Source of the DNA: H111-94 sp034436045
Lineage (GTDB): Bacteria; Chloroflexota; Ktedonobacteria; Ktedonobacterales; Ktedonobacteraceae
NCBI GenBank assembly: GCA_034436045.1
Contig: DAOTVZ010000010.1
Coordinates: 1-16,689 of the forward strand
Direction of reading: 5' to 3'
DNA length: 16,689 nucleotides
Shown here: positions 1-6,323 of the stretch, one piece after another
Position numbering within the stretch: the first letter of the stretch is position 1
Layout: every line of letters starts with the position of its first letter
Made by a program: the position numbers and the translations under genes
The notes under the pieces: model-generated
Seen by the model: only the letters and a program-made list of their open reading frames with translations
Database searches by the model: none
What the model was told of the DNA's origin: nothing

Positions 1-44
1 ACAAAGACAAGCCCGATCAGGCGCTTGACCAGAAACTGAATCAT
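1..44 (-). CDS. Peptide ABC transporter permease, DppB-type (N-terminal fragment)
   Basis: Only the first 14 codons are in the window, and the gene runs off the left edge. They read MIQFLVKRLIGLVF, the amphipathic start followed by the beginning of a first membrane helix that is typical of DppB/OppB permeases (usual pattern: M-x-x-F-hydrophobic-x-R-R/L-hydrophobic). The start is well supported: a very strong purine-rich ribosome binding site, GAGGAGGAGG, lies just upstream on the minus strand. It follows a peptide-binding lipoprotein gene on the same strand, which is the usual order of oligopeptide importers. The call therefore rests on the short sequence plus context. Another integral membrane protein cannot be excluded from 14 residues. 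A promoter of its own lies at 335-364. Confidence 0.6.
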   Translation of the reverse strand, partial: MIQFLVKRLIGLVF

Positions 45-217
45 GCTTTACCTCCTCCTCTTTGATGAGAGGCATGCGCTACGTATAACATTGGATTAAA
101 GAGCTACCTCCAAACTATACGCTCGTGACATATGCGGTATCCCTGTGATAGAGGAGCATCTATGAAACGGCACCTGTCATAGAGACTCTCCGAATATGCT
201 GTGAAGAAAGCCTTACA

Positions 218-303
218 GGCAAGGGGCAGGGCGACCCTCGCGGTCGCCCCTACCGTGCATGGATAGGGAAGGAGCGACCCTCGCAGTCGCCCTGCCCCTT
301 GCC
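218..303. repeat. Nested palindromic repeat (18-bp inverted repeat around GC-rich hairpins)
   Basis: Bases 218-235 and 286-303 are perfect 18-bp inverted copies (ggcaaggggcagggcgac and its complement), 50 nt apart. Inside, GGGCGACC at 229-236 pairs with GGTCGCCC at 242-249 around the loop CTCGC. A second unit, GCGAC (274-278) with GTCGC (286-290), has almost the same loop. The short hairpins and the long stem share bases, so they are mutually exclusive folds. The unit GCGACCCTCGC(G/A)GTCGCCC occurs twice here and again in degenerate form at 2713-2736, so it looks like a dispersed REP or MITE-like element lying in a permease leader. Confidence 0.7.
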
Positions 304-334
304 GAAGATCGCGTTACAGAAATGAACTTGCTGT

Positions 335-364
335 ATTGTACGGTGTTAATGCTCCAGTTGTCAA
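335..364 (-). promoter_or_regulatory. Sigma-A type promoter for the downstream permease genes
   Basis: On the minus strand, a perfect -35 TTGACA (364 to 359) and a -10 TACAAT (340 to 335) are separated by 18 nt. Transcription would start near 328 and run to the permease start at 44, giving a leader of about 285 nt that contains the 18-bp inverted repeat at 218-303. This would let the permease genes be expressed independently of the receptor gene. The hexamers and spacing are read directly; activity is inferred. Confidence 0.6.
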
Positions 365-441
365 GGCTCATGCGCATGGCCTACTAAAGTTTTCACATAT
401 ATGATCTGCACTTTATAGAGCATTCATACATGACGCAGAAC

Positions 442-473
442 AAGGGAACAACGTACCATGCCGCTGTTCCCTT
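442..473 (-). other. Hairpin downstream of the peptide-binding protein gene (distal)
   Basis: Bases 442-450 (aagggaaca) and 465-473 (tgttccctt) form a perfect 9-bp stem with a 14-nt loop, about 55 nt after the stop of the receptor gene at 529. There is no run of T after it on the minus strand, so it is not a classical intrinsic terminator. With the neighbouring hairpin at 487-508 it may end or stabilise the receptor transcript. Confidence 0.4.
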
Positions 474-486
474 CTTCTATAAGCAA

Positions 487-508
487 GCACAGGTAGCAAT
501 ACCTGTGC
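487..508 (-). terminator. Hairpin 20 nt past the peptide-binding protein stop; weak terminator or mRNA stabiliser
   Basis: GCACAGGT (487-494) and ACCTGTGC (501-508) form a perfect 8-bp stem with a 6-nt loop. On the minus strand it follows the receptor stop codon by about 20 nt and is followed by TTGCTTATAG, only mildly T-rich. Its position fits 3'-end formation of a highly expressed receptor mRNA, upstream of a separately promoted permease gene. Confidence 0.45.
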
Positions 509-528
509 CTGCAAACGGTATTGTCATA

Positions 529-2280
529 CTATATCATCGTGGTGGGGCCACATGGCGTATCGGTGGAGAGATAGATGTTGCCCCAATCATTGGGTGGAGT
601 GAGGCCCTCAGCGTTGTCTACTACGCCCTGCACACAGGGTTTGCGCAGACCGAGAGCAACTGCTTGCTCCATCGGCAGCCAGGCCACATCATTGACCAGT
701 TGCTGCTCTGCCTTCTCATACATCTGTAAGCGTGCGTTGCCAAGCGGCGCAACGTCGGCTTGCGCCAGTTCCTGCTGCACTTGCTGCTGCTCAGCGGCAT
801 CGGTGGAGTGGTTCTGACCATAGTTCATGCCGTTCTGGGCGCAGCCGTCGCAGAATTGCAGTGAAGTCCAGTCCTGAGGATCGGGATAGTCAGCAATCCA
901 GGCGGGGCCGGAGAAGAACATCAGTGGGTTCTGCGGGCCTTCTGAAGTGTCGCCAATCAGTGTATTGAAGTCAATATCGTTGGTCTTAACGCTGACACCA
1001 AGCACCGATTGCCACATTTGCTGCAAGGCAGCAACTTCGTTCTTTGTGGCCTGATCGCCACCGCTGGAGTACGTTAAGGTAATCTGCGGAAGCTGTGAGA
1101 CGCTGCTATAACCCTCTTCCTGTAAACCTTTCTGGAACAGTTGCTTTGCCAGTGACGGATCACCGGAAGTGCCTTTGACGCCATCGGGGCCGGTTAGATT
1201 GGGGTTGTAACCAGGCATGCCAGCAGGGACAATATGATTGGTCGCAATGAAACTACCTGACCAGACCGACTTGACGATCAGGTCTTTGTTGATAGCCAGT
1301 TCGAACGCCTGACGAATATCGATGTTATCGAACGGCTTCTTCAGGTAGTTCATCGAATAGTAGTTGATCTGCAGTACAGGGGTCTGATGGAAGTCAGGGC
1401 GTGTCTTGTCCTGCTGGTAGTACTGCGTCGGAACATAGGTGTCATCCACCTGGTTCGCCTGGTAAGCCTGATAAACGGTAGGAGCGTTCTGGTAGAACTG
1501 GTAGACCAGCTCAGACAGCTTGGGATGGGGGCCATAGTAGTTGGGATTGGGTACCAGGACGATCTGCTTGTTGTGCTGGTATTGCTTAACCATCCACGGG
1601 CCATCCCCGCCGCCCTCGGTCAAGTGGTCGGTCCAGTTTTTGCCATACTTTTGCACCAGGCTTGGCTCTACCACATACGAACACGAATAGGTCAGCGCGT
1701 CCAGGAAGAACGAGTAAGGCTTATCGGTAATAATCTCAACTGTAGTAGGATTGGGAGCAAGCAAGCTATCGCCAATCAGTGTCGAGACGCCACCTTTTAC
1801 GCCCAGTTTGGTCGAGTCTTTGATGTAATGCAGGTAGTAGGGGCCTGTTGGCGATGCTGTGGCTGGATCGAGGGCACGGTTGATGCTGTAGACCACATCC
1901 TGGGAGGTCAATGGCGTGCCATCGCTAAACTTCAAATTAGGTCTCAGCGTGAAGGTATAGGTCGTGCCATCGGATGAGATGTGGTACGAGGACGCCAGTT
2001 GTGGCTCAACCTGGAGTTGATCGTTCAACTGCACCAGGCCGGTAAAGACGTCATCAATGGCATAGATAGAAAAAGCATCTGTGGAAAGAGCCGGGTCAAA
2101 TGTTTTGATGTCGGCGACACCAGCCTCAGCGCCTGAGTAATATACCTGTTTATTCTGAGGCAGAGGTGTGTGCGCTTTCGGTGTCGGGCCACTAGTTCCC
2201 CCACAGGCTGCGAGCATGATTGTCAGCAGGGCAGCTATAATGGGCAACAACCCTGCGGCAAATTTCTTGCCAGATACCAT
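529..2280 (-). CDS. Peptide/oligopeptide ABC transporter substrate-binding lipoprotein (SBP_bac_5 family)
   Basis: This is the extracytoplasmic receptor of a DppA/OppA-type importer, which captures peptides or similar solutes and delivers them to membrane permeases. The 583-residue protein begins with a lipoprotein signal: basic n-region, hydrophobic h-region, then lipobox LAAC at 23-26 with Cys26 as the lipidation site, followed by a Gly/Ser/Thr-rich tether. Family signatures include the early stretch ending TFDPALSTDAFS, then YTFTLRPNLKFSDGTPLTSQDVVYSINRA in two adjacent blocks around residues 105-135, VPNPNYYG, and DIRQAFELAINKDLI. The length fits the family (500-600 residues). The start is supported by AAGGAG 8 nt upstream. 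The next gene on the same strand is a DppB-like permease at 1-44. Homologues also bind nickel, opines or sugars, so the ligand is unknown. Confidence 0.9.
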   Translation of the reverse strand: MVSGKKFAAGLLPIIAALLTIMLAACGGTSGPTPKAHTPLPQNKQVYYSGAEAGVADIKTFDPALSTDAFSIYAIDDVFTGLVQLNDQLQVEPQLASSYHISSDGTTYTFTLRPNLKFSDGTPLTSQDVVYSINRALDPATASPTGPYYLHYIKDSTKLGVKGGVSTLIGDSLLAPNPTTVEIITDKPYSFFLDALTYSCSYVVEPSLVQKYGKNWTDHLTEGGGDGPWMVKQYQHNKQIVLVPNPNYYGPHPKLSELVYQFYQNAPTVYQAYQANQVDDTYVPTQYYQQDKTRPDFHQTPVLQINYYSMNYLKKPFDNIDIRQAFELAINKDLIVKSVWSGSFIATNHIVPAGMPGYNPNLTGPDGVKGTSGDPSLAKQLFQKGLQEEGYSSVSQLPQITLTYSSGGDQATKNEVAALQQMWQSVLGVSVKTNDIDFNTLIGDTSEGPQNPLMFFSGPAWIADYPDPQDWTSLQFCDGCAQNGMNYGQNHSTDAAEQQQVQQELAQADVAPLGNARLQMYEKAEQQLVNDVAWLPMEQAVALGLRKPCVQGVVDNAEGLTPPNDWGNIYLSTDTPCGPTTMI

Positions 2281-2318
2281 GTGTGATTCTCCTTAAATAG
2301 TGAGACTCGAAGAATGAC

Positions 2319-2327
2319 AGTGTAACA
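2319..2327 (-). promoter_or_regulatory. Possible extended -10 promoter of the peptide-binding protein gene
   Basis: On the minus strand TGT-TACACT (2327 to 2319) matches an extended -10 (TGn followed by a TATAAT-like hexamer), with a start near 2312 and a leader of about 30 nt carrying the AAGGAG ribosome site. No good -35 is visible, so this is only a candidate. Confidence 0.3.
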
Positions 2328-2556
2328 CAGAAAAGATCTACGCGGCTCGCACTTCGTATCGTTGCTGGCTTCTCTTGCATGGCCGATGTGTTTAGATGCG
2401 AAAGCGAGACCTATGGCTCGTCGGTGAGCCATCCCCATGATCTATTTGCTTCTCGGCAGTCCCTACACCTCCTTTTAATAACGACCAGTACCGGGTCTGC
2501 CTTTTCATCTTCATCATCAGGCGAGGCAGGCACCCCTTTGCGTCGCGTAGTGGAGA

Positions 2557-2615
2557 ACCGTATAGTAGCATCTGATACGAGGTATCACCAATCTAAATAC
2601 ACTGCTACTATCGGT
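2557..2615. other. Structured intergenic element (13-bp bulged inverted repeat with inner hairpin)
   Basis: In the otherwise empty 562-nt gap 2281-2842, bases 2557-2570 (ACCG-t-ATAGTAGCA) are complementary to 2603-2615 (TGCTACTATCGGT) with one bulged base. Inside lies a second stem, TGATAC (2573-2578) with GTATCA (2582-2587), around the loop GAG. The whole would fold into a long stem with a side hairpin. No gene function is assigned. It could be a small RNA, a transcript-end structure, a binding site or a decayed mobile repeat. Apart from this, the palindrome at 2713-2736 and two candidate -10 boxes, nothing else stands out in the gap. Confidence 0.4.
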
Positions 2616-2712
2616 GGCACATTAGTATTACGTCAGCCCCATCCGAAATCTCTCACAGCCGAAAAAACGGACATTGTACAGCGTTTTTGGGAAATCTGGC
2701 CCTAAAACAAAG

Positions 2713-2736
2713 AGGGCGATGCCTCGCGCTCGCCCT
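2713..2736. repeat. Single copy of the GC-rich palindrome family
   Basis: AGGGCGA (2713-2719) and TCGCCCT (2730-2736) form a 7-bp stem around tgcctcgcgc. It aligns with the units at 229-249 and 274-292 (shared core GGGCGA..CTCGCG..TCGCCC), differing in a few loop bases. It lies upstream of the WD40 gene. Confidence 0.5.
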
Positions 2737-2800
2737 GTTCCAGGGCCTGCTCTCTCATAGCCCATTTTACTCATGTCCGTGCTGTAAGGCAGAGATAGCA

Positions 2801-2809
2801 TGATACACT
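2801..2809 (+). promoter_or_regulatory. Possible extended -10 promoter of the WD40 gene
   Basis: TGA-TACACT at 2801-2809 is an extended -10 candidate placing the transcript start near 2816, 27 nt before the ATG at 2843. No clear -35 is seen 17 nt upstream. It mirrors the TGTTACACT candidate used in the opposite direction at 2319-2327. Confidence 0.3.
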
Positions 2810-2842
2810 GTGGCTAAGGATAGGATAAGAAGGGGAGGGATT

Positions 2843-4438
2843 ATGCAAACGCTCGAAATCTACATAGAGGAAAATGCCTTCGGGGGAGTGCGGGCGGTGC
2901 AGGTAGTAGCCGATGCACCTGTCTCCATGCTCCTGCCCGCCTTAGTGGAGGAATTGCAACTGCCGCGCACCGATATATTTGGCAATCCGCTCAGTTATGT
3001 CTTGCGTGACGCCACCGATGGACATCTTTTATCCGAGCATCTCAGCTTGCGTCAACAGGGTGTTGCAACGGGGGCGCGGCTGGCGCTTGACTCCTATACC
3101 CCGGAGAGCGCTGTTCCGGTGGGGGTGCAGCAGGTGCAGGCGGTCTCTAGCCCCGCCAATGCCGTGCGTCTTGCTGCACAGCCAACGATGCCGCCTGTTA
3201 TCTCGCAGCCTTTAATAGCGGATGGAACGTTTCATGCCTCGGCAACAATGGCCGATCAGGTGCAGATGCCTGTCGTGGGTGTAGGTAGACGCAATACTAC
3301 GAACTCATTATCGCCTGTGCGGAAAAAGCAGGGACGCGATTGGACCCGGCGCGCGCTTCTGCTGACCGGCGGTGCTGTGCTGGGCGCGGGTATTGTCGGT
3401 ATTGGCTATGCCGCCTATAGTGGTCGGTTGAGCAACCTGTTGCTGCATTCACAGACAACTCAGAAAACGGCGGTCAAGGCACCTGCCACAAACAAGCAGA
3501 CGCCGGTGCCAACGCGAGCGTCGCAAGTATTCGCCTTTGACGGTCATACTGCCACTGTCCGCGCGGTGGCCTGGTCGCCAGATGGCACGCAGGTTGCCAG
3601 TGGTGCCAATGATGCTCGCCTGATGATCTGGAACTTGCAAGGGAATGTGCATCTCAATATCCGGCACGATACGACGGTACAGGCTCTGGCATGGGCACCT
3701 GATGGGCAGCGTATCGTGACGGGTGCTGGTAGCCACATCACCTTTTTTAACACGCAGAATAGCGCTCGCCTTGCTCATTTTGTGCATACGCATACCGCAC
3801 CTGTGACCAGTCTGGCCTGGACGCCGCATGGGCAGATGCAGGTAGTTTCCGGCTCACTTGACGAACATGCGGTGATCTGGAATGGCGCGAACTATCAACC
3901 TCTACTGGTGTTTCGTCGGCATACCGCCGGTATCGAGGCGGTCACGTGGGCTGCTGACGGGCAGACCGTCGCCTCGTCCTCGCTCGGCGGCGTAGTGCGT
4001 GTCTGGAATGCTCAGAGTGGACAGGAAGTGCATGGTCTTTACCTGGATGGGCAGATATCGAAGCGCGCGACCGCCTTTGCTCCTGACGGTACGCTGCTCG
4101 CGGTCGGTGGCGACGATGGCATCATCCGTCTCTGGAACGGCCTGACCTGCCAGCAGCAAGGAGCCGGTATGTTTGGGACGCAGTGCATGGATGCCCCACA
4201 GCATCTACAACTGTCTAACGCTGCCATTCATAGTCTCGCCTGGTCGCCCGACGGACGCTTTTTGCTCTCCGGCAGCGACGATGGTACCTTCGCGGTCTGG
4301 TACCCCACAAAGAGCCAGCAACCTCTGTTCAGCATCCACCTCGCTGCCCCCGTGCTAAGCGTTGCCTGGTCATCTGCCAATGCACAACAGATCGCGGTCG
4401 CAGAGGGCAAAACCGTATCGGTATGGCAGATAGCATGA
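2843..4438 (+). CDS. Ubiquitin-like (YukD/EsaB-type) domain - transmembrane - seven-blade WD40 propeller protein
   Basis: This 531-residue protein has three parts. Residues 1-85 have the beta-grasp pattern of YukD/EsaB ubiquitin-like domains (a PVSMLLPALVEEL helix, a YVLRD strand, then SLRQQGVATGARLALD). A Gln/Ala/Val/Pro-rich linker follows to about 160. A basic patch (RKKQGRDWTRR, 160-170) then precedes one membrane helix at about 171-192. From about 230 to the end are seven WD40 repeats, each ending in a W-N/W-Y/W-Q type dipeptide (IWNL, FFNT, IWNG, VWNA, LWNG, VWYP, VWQI), exactly enough for one closed propeller. By the positive-inside rule the ubiquitin-like part is cytoplasmic and the propeller extracellular. 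The ATG at 2843 follows AGGGGAGGG. An in-frame GTG at 2810 is less likely. The role is unknown: propellers usually scaffold proteins, and YukD-like domains belong to type VII secretion in Gram-positives. The gene stands alone and converges on the prenyl synthase unit. Confidence 0.8.
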   Translation: MQTLEIYIEENAFGGVRAVQVVADAPVSMLLPALVEELQLPRTDIFGNPLSYVLRDATDGHLLSEHLSLRQQGVATGARLALDSYTPESAVPVGVQQVQAVSSPANAVRLAAQPTMPPVISQPLIADGTFHASATMADQVQMPVVGVGRRNTTNSLSPVRKKQGRDWTRRALLLTGGAVLGAGIVGIGYAAYSGRLSNLLLHSQTTQKTAVKAPATNKQTPVPTRASQVFAFDGHTATVRAVAWSPDGTQVASGANDARLMIWNLQGNVHLNIRHDTTVQALAWAPDGQRIVTGAGSHITFFNTQNSARLAHFVHTHTAPVTSLAWTPHGQMQVVSGSLDEHAVIWNGANYQPLLVFRRHTAGIEAVTWAADGQTVASSSLGGVVRVWNAQSGQEVHGLYLDGQISKRATAFAPDGTLLAVGGDDGIIRLWNGLTCQQQGAGMFGTQCMDAPQHLQLSNAAIHSLAWSPDGRFLLSGSDDGTFAVWYPTKSQQPLFSIHLAAPVLSVAWSSANAQQIAVAEGKTVSVWQIA

Positions 4439-4463
4439 TGTGATAAAGCCGAGAATGCGGATG

Positions 4464-4490
4464 TAGGGGACTCGATTGATCGAGTCCCTA
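4464..4490. repeat. Palindrome between convergent genes (possible bidirectional transcript end)
   Basis: GGGACTCGAT (4467-4476) and ATCGAGTCCC (4479-4488) are perfect inverted copies. The outer TA (4464-4465) and TA (4489-4490) extend the stem with one unpaired G. It sits in the 99-nt gap between the stops of the WD40 gene (4438) and the prenyl synthase gene (4538), a natural site for a shared terminator. It lacks T runs on either side, so it may instead be another dispersed palindrome. Confidence 0.5.
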
Positions 4491-4537
4491 TGGAAAGCGG
4501 CGTTACCGATTCTGATTGGAAAATTTCATCATCACGT

Positions 4538-5653
4538 TCACACAGTTTCTTCCACAAATTCAACCATCGCCTGCATATCGCGTAGGGCGCGCAATGAAAG
4601 CGGGTTATCGTTGTGCGGCACCTGGGTCAGCGCCTCGTAGGCGGTGTGGCACTGTTCGCTGAGGAAGGCATGGCAGTAGGCGCGGGTTCTGGTCTGTTCA
4701 AGGATTGCCAGTATCTCCTGCACCTCGGTGACTGTCAGAGGTGTGGGCTGGCTGTAGAGTGCGCGCAGGCGAGCCTGAGCGGCGGGGGCTGCGTGTTCCA
4801 GCGCGTGCAGGATGGGCAGGCTCTTCTTGCGGCGGTAGAGGTCGCCCGCCGGGGTCTTGCCCAGTTCGGCGGTGCTGGCCCAGACGCCCAGAATGTCGTC
4901 GCGCACCTGGAAGGCGATGCCCATGGCCCAACCAAAGCTGCGCAGACGCTGAATGGTTTCTTCATCGCGTGTCCCCAGCCTGGCTCCCATCTCAGCCGCA
5001 CAGCGCATCAGGGCACCTGTCTTGCGACTGATCATATCGATGTAGGATGAGACGGGAATATGCAGCATTTGCTCGAAGCTCATGTCCAGGTGCTGGCCCT
5101 CGGCCAGAATCAGGCAGGCATGGTCGAGAATGCGCCCTAGTTGGGCCGCTATTGCGCTCTCGACACCTGCTTCTAGTACGCCCCAGAGGGTGTAGCGAGC
5201 GAGGGCGAACATACCGTCACCGGTATTGATGGCCTGGGGAATGCCCCAAAGGTGCCACATTGTTGCGCGATGGCGTCGCTCGGTATCATGGTCCTCGATG
5301 TCGTCGTGAATCAGGGTGAAGTTGTGGGTGAGTTCAATAGCGGCAGCGGCGGGCAACGCGCGGCGCAGATAGTCATGATCCTGTTCGCTCGTGGGCACCT
5401 GGCCCCAGGCTCCGGCAGCTTCATAGGCGAAGAGCAGCAGCGTTGGACGCAGGAGCTTGCCGGGATTATGCCTGCTGGGCTGGAAATCGCTATCTACCCA
5501 GCCCAGGTGATACTGCATTTGCCCATAGAACGAGGCCAGACCACCGGTTGCGGCAGCCTCGGCCTCCGGCACGAAAACAGCCTGGTGCAAAGCGGCATCG
5601 ATGTCTTTTTGATAGCGCAAGAGCGCGGACTGTAGCGGTGACGATAATGCCAT
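4538..5653 (-). CDS. Short-chain polyprenyl diphosphate synthase (trans-isoprenyl, GGPP/FPP synthase type)
   Basis: The enzyme condenses isopentenyl diphosphate onto allylic diphosphates to make C15-C20 (possibly longer) prenyl chains for quinones, carotenoids or other terpenoids. The 371-residue protein shows GKLLRP (65-70), the first aspartate-rich motif DDIED (117-121) followed by R126-R127, GQHLDM (186-191), KTG (211-213) and a second motif FQVRDD (248-253). Phe112, five residues before the first motif, is the position that limits chain length in short-chain enzymes, so C15-C20 is inferred. The second motif is DDILG rather than DDxxD, as in many actinobacterial and Chloroflexota synthases. 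The start at 5653 was chosen over a longer frame to 5785 because the extension lies inside the upstream gene and an AAGGAA site precedes ATG 5653. It is probably co-transcribed with the zinc-finger gene 29 nt upstream. Confidence 0.88.
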   Translation of the reverse strand: MALSSPLQSALLRYQKDIDAALHQAVFVPEAEAAATGGLASFYGQMQYHLGWVDSDFQPSRHNPGKLLRPTLLLFAYEAAGAWGQVPTSEQDHDYLRRALPAAAAIELTHNFTLIHDDIEDHDTERRHRATMWHLWGIPQAINTGDGMFALARYTLWGVLEAGVESAIAAQLGRILDHACLILAEGQHLDMSFEQMLHIPVSSYIDMISRKTGALMRCAAEMGARLGTRDEETIQRLRSFGWAMGIAFQVRDDILGVWASTAELGKTPAGDLYRRKKSLPILHALEHAAPAAQARLRALYSQPTPLTVTEVQEILAILEQTRTRAYCHAFLSEQCHTAYEALTQVPHNDNPLSLRALRDMQAMVEFVEETV

Positions 5654-5682
5654 AGAATAGAAATTCCTTTGTTTGTGTATCT

Positions 5683-6189
5683 TTACGGATGAAAATAGAA
5701 AAAGACGACGGCAGCTACCGTTCCTGCGGCGACGATGAGACGCGCCAGCCCTTTGAGGCCGCCGATGCGATGGAAAGGTGAACACAGGTCGCAGTAGCGC
5801 ACAACGTATTGATAGCGGTGTCCACGTAAGCCTTCGCGCGTAATCACTACCATATCTTTCTTGCGATGAGTGTGGAGTTCATCGCAGATATAGCGACCAC
5901 AGCCAGCGCAGGTGAACTGATCGACGAAGTGAGAGGTTTTGGAGATTGACCACTGGTCGGGATAGACCTGGGTACCACAGACATAGCAGACCTGGCTTTG
6001 CGCCAGCCGCATCTGTTTCTCGGCGCACGGCGAATGTTGCTGCTTGGGAAAATGCTCCTGGCACAGACCGCGTTTGCAGTCCGGGCAACGTCCCAGCGCC
6101 TCTTCGTTGCATTCGTGGCAACGACGGCTCTGGTTGACACTGCTCGTCACATAGGATGGATGAGTCTCATTGCTCGTACTCATTGACAT
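5683..6189 (-). CDS. AN1-like/double zinc-finger protein with C-terminal membrane anchor
   Basis: This 168-residue protein has no firm family assignment. Residues 24-55 read C-x2-C-x7-C-x2-C-x4-C-x2-H-x5-H-x2-C (C24, C27, C35, C38, C43, H46, H52, C55), a cross-brace spacing close to AN1 and B-box zinc fingers. A second cluster follows: C68-x2-C71, C94-x2-C97, C102, H106/H108 and C133-x2-C136, probably one or two further zinc sites. A hydrophobic helix at about 148-166 ends the protein (tail-anchored, with the zinc domains inferred to be cytoplasmic). The start is supported by AGGGGAG just upstream. It is the first gene of a likely two-gene transcript with the prenyl synthase. Zinc fingers of this type usually bind proteins rather than DNA. 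Function unknown. Confidence 0.7.
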   Translation of the reverse strand: MSMSTSNETHPSYVTSSVNQSRRCHECNEEALGRCPDCKRGLCQEHFPKQQHSPCAEKQMRLAQSQVCYVCGTQVYPDQWSISKTSHFVDQFTCAGCGRYICDELHTHRKKDMVVITREGLRGHRYQYVVRYCDLCSPFHRIGGLKGLARLIVAAGTVAAVVFFYFHP

Positions 6190-6211
6190 TTTAAGCTCCC
6201 CTCTTCGTCGG

Positions 6212-6217
6212 TATAAT
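6212..6217 (+). promoter_or_regulatory. Possible -10 box for folP
   Basis: A perfect TATAAT occurs in the AT-rich 134-nt divergent gap between the zinc-finger gene and folP. The sequence 17 nt upstream (ttttaa) is a poor -35. A TTGACA at 6183-6188 is 23 nt away, too far for a normal promoter. If used, the folP leader would be about 100 nt and include the hairpin at 6276-6302. Confidence 0.3.
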
Positions 6218-6275
6218 ATGATATGGTTAATTGCTTGATGCTATCATGATATGCCTACGGGTAAAATAGTAGCAT

Positions 6276-6302
6276 GTTTCATTGCTTAGAAGCAATCGAA
6301 AC
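6276..6302 (+). other. Hairpin in the folP leader
   Basis: GTTTCATTGCTT (6276-6287) is complementary to AAGCAATCGAAAC (6290-6302) with a single bulged G, giving a tight 12-bp stem about 21 nt before the folP ATG at 6324. There is no T run after it. It could modulate translation or be a protein or RNA binding site. It does not match any folate riboswitch I recognise. Confidence 0.4.
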
Positions 6303-6323
6303 GGTATTATAAGGGTCAATAGG

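Noticed and set aside
162..182. Six-codon reading frame after GAGGAG (ATG at 162)
   Set aside because: Far too short to support, on the strand opposite to the predicted transcript, and likely chance.
142..184. Near-identical direct repeats CCTGTGATAGAG (142-153) and CCTGTCATAGAG (173-184)
   Set aside because: Two 12-bp copies with a mismatch could be an operator in the permease leader, but they are downstream of the predicted start and no other evidence supports a role.
1387..1977. 196-codon plus-strand reading frame inside the peptide-binding protein gene
   Set aside because: Antisense shadow of a clear lipoprotein gene. It is rich in Val/Ile/Leu from mirrored codons and has no ribosome site.
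2659..2691. Possible A/T-rich stem ccgaaaaaacg...cgtttttggg
   Set aside because: Pairing needs several bulges and it does not follow any gene, so it was not called a terminator.
2379..2705. 108-codon plus-strand reading frame in the divergent gap
   Set aside because: No ribosome site, Ser/Thr-rich unordered composition, no recognisable motif, and it runs through the inverted repeat at 2557-2615.
2810..2842. GTG start 11 codons upstream for the WD40 protein
   Set aside because: The codons between contain the purine-rich ribosome site AGGGGAGGG that serves ATG 2843, and a candidate -10 box ends at 2809.
5654..5785. 44-residue N-terminal extension of the prenyl synthase
   Set aside because: It overlaps the end of the zinc-finger gene, is Arg-rich and unlike the family, and ATG 5653 has its own AAGGAA site.
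6183..6217. TTGACA at 6183-6188 paired with TATAAT at 6212-6217 as a folP promoter
   Set aside because: The 23-nt spacer is outside the normal 16-19 range, and the TTGACA overlaps the zinc-finger gene's start codon. Only the -10 is listed, with low confidence.
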